Notes under the pieces: model-generated
What the model was told of the DNA's origin: nothing
What the model saw: the letters and a program-made list of their open reading frames with translations, nothing else
The model's database searches: none
Part shown: positions 15,369 to 19,525 of the stretch, in pieces
Layout of the letters: every line of letters starts with the position of its first letter
Numbering within the stretch: position 1 is the stretch's first letter
Program-made: the position numbers and the translations under genes
Source: an uncultured Clostridia bacterium
GTDB lineage: Bacteria; Bacillota_A; Clostridia; Peptostreptococcales; Anaerovoracaceae
NCBI GenBank assembly: GCA_945873875.1
Contig: CAMCER010000001.1
Span: 1 to 19,525 of the forward strand
Length of the DNA: 19,525 nucleotides
Direction: 5' to 3'

Positions 15369-16010
15369 TCACAGGCTTTTTCCGCCCTTTGTCTTCAATT
15401 CTTTTTTCGCATTCTTCTCTTCGAAAAGCATGATGCATACAGTAGTTATGGCTATGCCAAGAGCCCAGCCCGCGAAAACATCTGTCGGATAATGGACCCC
15501 TGCGTATATCCTGCTGAGCCCGACGAAGATCATTGGGACCGTAAGCAGAATGGTCAGTATGTTTTTCAGCCTCTGGTCTTTTATCTGGGTCCTGACCACG
15601 TAGATGAGAACCAGAAAAACGGCCATGGAAGTCGTGGAGTGCCCGCTGGGAAAAGAATAGCCTGTCGCCTCCATGATGCGGTCTGACAAAGGCGGCCGCT
15701 CTCTTCCTACTATCTGCTTTATTATCTTCTCGAAGACCTGCGTCGCCAGAGCAATGATCACAGCCGGGACTCCGGCTGTTATCCGCGTCGCCGGCAGGAT
15801 CAGGAGGACCAGACAGATGATGGTCATCCCCCACCAGCTTCCTATAGCTGAGAATATCTCCGCCAGGACCGTGAGCCCTTTACATCTTATGGAATAAAAG
15901 GCGTACCTTATGCTGTCGTCAAATCCTCCGGCTTTTCCGCTTACAACGATCCCCAGTAAAATGCCAAAGACAGCCAGTGCTATTACTATGATCAGTATCT
16001 TCTTTTTCAT
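15369..16010 (-). CDS. PAP2 family membrane phosphatase
   Basis: The protein has 213 residues with about five to six hydrophobic segments. It carries the full three-part phosphatase signature: K98-x6-R105-P106 (KQIVGRERP), PSGH (121-124) and SR-x5-H-x3-D (S166, R167, H173, D177). H124 and H173 would be the acid and the nucleophile, facing the outside of the membrane. Substrates of the family are lipid phosphates such as phosphatidate, PGP or undecaprenyl pyrophosphate; which one applies is not evident. The ATG at 16010 has no strong ribosome site (AGGAAAGAAGAA is rather distant). It is divergent from the acyltransferase gene at 16258, another phospholipid-type enzyme, which fits a lipid role. 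No clear terminator was seen between it and the Rrf2 promoter. Confidence 0.9.
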   Translation of the reverse strand: MKKKILIIVIALAVFGILLGIVVSGKAGGFDDSIRYAFYSIRCKGLTVLAEIFSAIGSWWGMTIICLVLLILPATRITAGVPAVIIALATQVFEKIIKQIVGRERPPLSDRIMEATGYSFPSGHSTTSMAVFLVLIYVVRTQIKDQRLKNILTILLTVPMIFVGLSRIYAGVHYPTDVFAGWALGIAITTVCIMLFEEKNAKKELKTKGGKSL

Positions 16011-16195
16011 GCTTTATGTTCTTCTTTCCTGTCAGTTCTTTATATGCTGTCCCGTTCCGCCCCCGGTCAGAGCACGCGGGAGATATAGCTCCGCGGACAA
16101 CCTGCCCGCTGCCGTATAGATTATATCTTCTTCTTTTGTTCCATGCAATGCCGCAGACCCGTCTGAACCGCTTTGTGGCATTCGACCGCTTTGCA

Positions 16196-16204
16196 TGGTA
16201 TAAT
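16196..16204 (+). promoter_or_regulatory. extended -10 promoter of the acyltransferase gene
   Basis: TGGTATAAT gives an extended -10, but no good -35 lies at the right distance. The start would be near 16211, 47 nt before the ATG. Confidence 0.5.
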
Positions 16205-16257
16205 CATCACATCAGCAGCATCGTTAACATCAGGAACATCAGACAACAGGAGGCCCT

Positions 16258-17037
16258 ATGGTCATTTTCAGAAACATACCGGCACTTTTCAAACTCTACG
16301 GCTCTCTCCCCCAGCTTGGAAAGCTGAAGAAACAGATCGACAGCGCCAATGCTGCCGGGGAATATGAAGATGAACGCAGGTATATCAGGCAGGCCTGCGA
16401 CAAATGGAGCGACGCTCTCATAAGATCCTTCGGCATGGACCTTCATGTCGAGGGAAAAGAGAACCTGCCCAAGGAAGGCCCTGTAGTCTTCGTCTCCAAT
16501 CATCAGGGGTACGCGGATATCATCATGCTGATGGCGGCCCTGGATACGATCCAGTTCGGATTCGTTGCTAAAGATGACCTGATCAAGATCCCTCTTTTCG
16601 GAAAGTGGATCCTCCGCATCCGCAGCGTCTCGATGCACAGAGACGAGGCCAAGGAGGCAGTGAAAGCCATCCTTGAAGGGATCAGATATATCAAAGACGG
16701 CTTCTCCCTTCTGATCTTCCCTGAAGGGACCAGGAGCAAAGGCCCCGAAATGGGCGAATTCAAAAAAGGCGCCTTCAAACTGGCGACAAAACCGAAAGTC
16801 CCTATCGTGCCTGTGACCGTTCACGGTTCTTACCGGGCCTTTGAAGAGACTGGAGTTTTCAGGGGCACCCGCGTTGATATCGTCATCCATCCGCAGGTGG
16901 AGACCAAAGATCTGGGCAAACACGATGAGACTGCCCTGGTCCATCAGGTGGAATCCACTATCAGAGATTCACTTCTCAGACTTCAGGAAGAAGAAAGACA
17001 GAGAAAAACCGGGGCAAGAACTCTCCCCGGCCAGTAA
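16258..17037 (+). CDS. plsC: 1-acyl-sn-glycerol-3-phosphate acyltransferase-type protein (PlsC family)
   Basis: The protein has 259 residues and follows AGGAGG at 6 nt. It shows the catalytic NH-x4-D motif (N81-H82-QGYA-D87), an Arg-containing block II (VSMHRDEA), the FPEGTRS motif (154-160) that binds the glycerol phosphate, and the later VPIVPVTVHGSY block. The family transfers an acyl chain from acyl-ACP, acyl-CoA or acyl phosphate to lysophosphatidate at the membrane face, giving phosphatidate. An N-terminal stretch of about 60 residues with charged helices (KLKKQIDSA, EDERRY) precedes the acyltransferase core. The C-terminus ends in a charged helix (LQEEERQRKTG). Some PlsC paralogues act on other acceptors, so the symbol denotes the family. 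Confidence 0.9.
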   Translation: MVIFRNIPALFKLYGSLPQLGKLKKQIDSANAAGEYEDERRYIRQACDKWSDALIRSFGMDLHVEGKENLPKEGPVVFVSNHQGYADIIMLMAALDTIQFGFVAKDDLIKIPLFGKWILRIRSVSMHRDEAKEAVKAILEGIRYIKDGFSLLIFPEGTRSKGPEMGEFKKGAFKLATKPKVPIVPVTVHGSYRAFEETGVFRGTRVDIVIHPQVETKDLGKHDETALVHQVESTIRDSLLRLQEEERQRKTGARTLPGQ

Positions 17038-17106
17038 TTATTGTTGTCGAATCAATTATTCTATATCCCTGCCGGCTCCGCGCCGGCTTCACTAACATGT
17101 TCTTTA

Positions 17107-17151
17107 ATGCGTGCGCTCTTTTTCCATTCCCCAGGTATTGATTGCACGCAT
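17107..17151. repeat. 8-bp inverted repeat around a 29-nt loop, gene-free gap
   Basis: ATGCGTGC (17107-17114) and GCACGCAT (17144-17151) are perfect inverted copies within the 236-nt gap between the convergent acyltransferase and DMT genes. A short GCCGGC-TCCGC-GCCGGC hairpin lies just before it (about 17072-17088) without a U-tract. I see no recognised element here. Confidence 0.4.
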
Positions 17152-17273
17152 ATTTTAACGGAATCGTTCCCTGGAAGAATCTGATCATGACATACGATAA
17201 TGCAGACGGCGGTCTCGATATACGCATGGTCGATGCAATGATAACCGCCTGGCTGCTTTGATTCTTCATCTTC

Positions 17274-18200
17274 TCAGCTCCCGCTCCTGCTCAGTTTCAG
17301 ATTCGCCACATAAACGCCTGCCATGATCACCGCGGCGCCGATGGTCTGGTAAATTGTGAAAGGCTCGCCCAGGATCAGCGCCCCGGACAAAACCGAGACC
17401 ACTGTGGATATTCCTATGAAAGATGCGTTTCTGTTTACGCCTATGTTGGCGATGGCTATGTTGGTCAGGAAAAAGGCCATGACTGAACTGCCGATGCCCT
17501 GATAAAGGACCACCGCAAGAACTGCCGGTTCTTTCAGCGGCAGGCTGATGAGCCAGAGAAGCTGGCCGGATGAGGCACACTGGATCACAGCGATGGCTGA
17601 GAACACGATCCCTCCCGCAGCCAGCATGACGAAGGTCTTCTCTCCTCCGGAGTATTCTTCTGCCTTTTCAACGAATACGCTGTAAGTCGAAAACGAAAGC
17701 ACTGCTATCATCAGGAAGATGTAGCCTTTGACTGAAAAACTGGCGGAGGCGCCGGCTGCCATTACGGTCACCGCGACTCCCACGAAGGTGATCAGTATCC
17801 CGAAGACCTGCCTCTTCAGCGGCTTCTTATGAAGCATCACTGCAGAAAAGACCAGGGACACCACCGGTATTATGGAGGCTATGACTCCGCTTTCTGAAGC
17901 CGTAGTGTTTTTTATGCCTATCGTCTCACAAATGAAATATATGACGGGGAAAAACAGAGCCAGCCTTAAAAGCGGCTTTTTATCTTTTCCCTTAAGCTCC
18001 ACTTTCACGACCTTCAGTGCCACGAAAATGCTCATGAAAAGAAAACCGAAAAGGAACCTCCAGCCCAGAAGGGGGAAGGTCCCGGCTACGAGCACCGCCT
18101 GTCTCGTGAATATAAAGCTCATGCCGTAGAGCACTTCGGCGGCTACGGCACAAATGCATCCTATTATTATTTTTCTGCTGCCCTGTTTTTCTTCTATCAT
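17274..18200 (-). CDS. DMT superfamily transporter, two EamA domains
   Basis: The protein has 308 residues with ten hydrophobic segments arranged as two EamA repeats (about 10-140 and 160-295), the standard layout of this family. Motif-like pieces are GMSFIFTRQAV in the first helix, LGWRFLFGF in the second and ALILGEPFTIYQTIGAAVIMAGVY at the end. Such transporters move amino acids, nucleobases or other small metabolites across the cytoplasmic membrane, commonly outward; no substrate can be inferred. The start at 18200 gives the expected N-terminus, but there is no ribosome site: the T-run of the trpS terminator ends only 3 nt before the ATG. Translation may be weak, or its mRNA may come only from read-through. 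After the TGA the same frame stays open about 70 more codons. Confidence 0.88.
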   Translation of the reverse strand: MIEEKQGSRKIIIGCICAVAAEVLYGMSFIFTRQAVLVAGTFPLLGWRFLFGFLFMSIFVALKVVKVELKGKDKKPLLRLALFFPVIYFICETIGIKNTTASESGVIASIIPVVSLVFSAVMLHKKPLKRQVFGILITFVGVAVTVMAAGASASFSVKGYIFLMIAVLSFSTYSVFVEKAEEYSGGEKTFVMLAAGGIVFSAIAVIQCASSGQLLWLISLPLKEPAVLAVVLYQGIGSSVMAFFLTNIAIANIGVNRNASFIGISTVVSVLSGALILGEPFTIYQTIGAAVIMAGVYVANLKLSRSGS

Positions 18201-18203
18201 CTC

Positions 18204-18247
18204 AAAAATCAGACGCCGGCCACTTCCTTCCGGTCAGGCCAGCGTCT
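18204..18247 (-). terminator. intrinsic terminator after trpS
   Basis: On the minus strand AGACGCTGGCC (18247-18237) pairs with GGCCGGCGTCT (18221-18211) over 11 bp with one wobble, and TTTTT follows at 18208-18204. It lies 30 nt beyond the trpS stop and directly abuts the start of the DMT gene. Confidence 0.85.
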
Positions 18248-18276
18248 TCTTAATATCTTTCCTTTCGCTCTTTCGT

Positions 18277-19263
18277 CTATTTCTTTACGCCCAGACCGAA
18301 CTTTTTCTTGACCCTTCTGAGGACAGGCGTCGCAATGGCGTTGGCCTTTTCAGCGCCCTCTTTCAGGACTTTCTTCAGTTCATCTGATTTTCTTATCTCT
18401 GCGTATCTTTCCTGTATAGGCTTCAGGGCTTCTGTGGTCACTTCCACCAGATCCTTCTTGAAGTCTCCGTAGCCGCAGCCTTCGTATTTCTTTTCGATGT
18501 CCGCGATCTCCATGCCGGAAAATGCGCTGTAGATAGTGATGAGATTGCTGACTCCCGGCTTCTCGTCCCAGTCCACTCTGATGGAGCCTTCCGAATCTGT
18601 GGTGGCTTTCATGATGGACTTTTTGATTTTGTTAGGCTCGTCCAGAAGAGATATCCTGCTGTGGATGTTCTCAGCGCTTTTGCTCATCTTGCTGGTGGGA
18701 TCATCCAGTGACATGACTCTGGCAGCTGACTTCATGTATTTTCCCTCAGGTATCACGAAAGTCCCTTCGAACCTGTTGTTGACACGCATTGCGATGTCTC
18801 TGCAAAGCTCGATGTGCTGCTTCTGGTCGTTTCCTACCGGAACTATTTCTGTATCATAGAGAAGGATGTCCGCTGCCATAAGGATAGGATATGAGAAAAG
18901 TCCCATGCCGGCCGATTCCTTGTTCCTGCTCTTTTCCTTGAACTGAGTCATCCTGGAAAGCTCGCCGGTGTAGCTGCTGCATGTAAGGATCCACGAAAGT
19001 TCAGCGTGTCCCGGAACATCAGACTGAACGAAGAGGATGGCTTTTTCAGGATCAAGGCCGATAGCCATATACAAAGCCGCCACGTCCAGCGTATGCTGCC
19101 GCAGTTCCTTCGGGTCCTGTGGCACTGTGATGGAGTGCATGTCCACGACGCAGTAGATGCAGTCGTTGTCGTCCTGAAGCTGGACGAACTGTCTCAGCGC
19201 TCCGAGATAATTTCCTATGTGGATGTTGCCTGTAGGCTGTACGCCTGAAAAAACTCTTGCCAT
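18277..19263 (-). CDS. trpS: tryptophanyl-tRNA synthetase
   Basis: The protein has 328 residues, the usual bacterial TrpS length. It is a class I aminoacyl-tRNA synthetase charging tRNA-Trp in the cytoplasm. The sequence shows the HIGH-type motif HIGN (15-18 in PTGNIHIGNYLGA), KMSKS (192-196), and the TrpS-typical SGVQPTG, VDMHSIT, LLYDT and VPVGNDQKQHIEL. The start is confirmed by AAAGGAAC upstream of ATGGCAAGAG. It follows the sigma-factor gene by 61 nt on the same strand. The gap is too short for a T-box leader, so if there is tryptophan control it must lie elsewhere. Transcription ends at the hairpin at 18247-18204. Confidence 0.97.
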   Translation of the reverse strand: MARVFSGVQPTGNIHIGNYLGALRQFVQLQDDNDCIYCVVDMHSITVPQDPKELRQHTLDVAALYMAIGLDPEKAILFVQSDVPGHAELSWILTCSSYTGELSRMTQFKEKSRNKESAGMGLFSYPILMAADILLYDTEIVPVGNDQKQHIELCRDIAMRVNNRFEGTFVIPEGKYMKSAARVMSLDDPTSKMSKSAENIHSRISLLDEPNKIKKSIMKATTDSEGSIRVDWDEKPGVSNLITIYSAFSGMEIADIEKKYEGCGYGDFKKDLVEVTTEALKPIQERYAEIRKSDELKKVLKEGAEKANAIATPVLRRVKKKFGLGVKK

Positions 19264-19324
19264 TTTCTGTTCCTTTCGTGTTGATGTTCTGCTGTTTTTA
19301 TGCTGCCGCCTGTTTTCCGGCCTT

Positions 19325-19525
19325 TCAGGATGTGGCCTGCCTGAGCTCTGCGGCCAGTCTTTCCTTTATATTTCTTTCCGCTCTGGAGATGGTCATCTGG
19401 GATACTCCCAGTTCCTTTGCTATCTCCATCTGGGATCTGTTTTCCAGAAAGCGCTTGCGGAATATGTACATGTTAGTGTCCGAAAGCTCGCTGAGGACCT
19501 TTTCGATCATTTCCTGATATTCCAG
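19325..19525 (-). CDS. sigma-70 family RNA polymerase sigma factor, C-terminal fragment (5' end outside window)
   Basis: Only the last 66 residues are seen; the frame is open through the right edge. They form sigma region 4: a helix around LSDTNMYIFRKRF, then the helix-turn-helix RSQMEIAKELGVSQMTISRA that contacts the -35 element, then NIKERLAAEL. The LGVSQMTISRAE wording is closest in style to the SigB/SigF/SigG-like group of alternative factors, but the fragment is too short to assign. It is upstream of trpS on the same strand, with no terminator in the 61-nt gap, so the two may share a transcript. Confidence 0.85.
   Translation of the reverse strand: MEYQEMIEKVLSELSDTNMYIFRKRFLENRSQMEIAKELGVSQMTISRAERNIKERLAAELRQATS

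Noticed and set aside
16976..17269. 97-codon minus-strand frame overlapping the end of the acyltransferase gene
   Set aside because: Its ATG lies just after the DMT stop with GGGAG upstream, but it runs antisense into a real gene and shows no known motif.

Overview
The window looks like a piece of chromosome from a Gram-positive anaerobe of the Clostridia (Eubacteriales). The pointers are strong AGGAGG-type ribosome binding sites, many intrinsic terminators, a DUF134 protein followed by an Mrp/NBP35 ATPase with a clostridial-style N-terminal cysteine motif, and an Rrf2 regulator heading a metY-cysK sulfur cluster. The genus cannot be named from the sequence alone. No rRNA, tRNA, CRISPR array, integrase or transposase gene is visible.

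Two compositions are joined. Positions 1 to about 7640 are clearly AT-rich and carry only defence-type genes, all on the + strand: the 3' end of a cytosine-C5 DNA methyltransferase, then 4 nt later a PHP-domain plus ABC/SMC-type ATPase protein (TrlF family), then after a 202-nt gap a 1244-residue STAND-like NTPase with a degenerate PD-(D/E)xK-like N-terminus. Two places (about 3320-3415 and 7590-7640) pair a short tandem direct repeat with the shared string TTTTCAACG. I read them as possible attachment-site junctions, which would make this a stack of two small integrated islands beside the chromosome proper. That reading is inference.

Positions 7680 to 19525 are GC-richer housekeeping and accessory chromosome. 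In order they hold a secreted PepSY-like protein (-), a possible papain/C39-like protein of unknown role (-), a MATE efflux transporter (+) whose leader contains a strong intrinsic terminator, DUF134 and Mrp/NBP35 (+), a bidirectional terminator, and a minus-strand sulfur-assimilation cluster read Rrf2 regulator, then metY, then cysK. These are followed by a PAP2 phosphatase (-), a PlsC-type acyltransferase (+), an EamA/DMT transporter (-), trpS (-), and the C-terminus of a sigma-70 family factor (-) that runs off the right edge.

Functionally, the left third is probably anti-phage: a modification enzyme coupled to a nucleic-acid-sensing ATPase, plus a STAND sensor. In the centre, the Rrf2 protein probably controls sulfide incorporation (MetY making homocysteine, CysK making cysteine) through two related 17-bp operators at its own promoter. 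Mrp and DUF134 may serve Fe-S metabolism.
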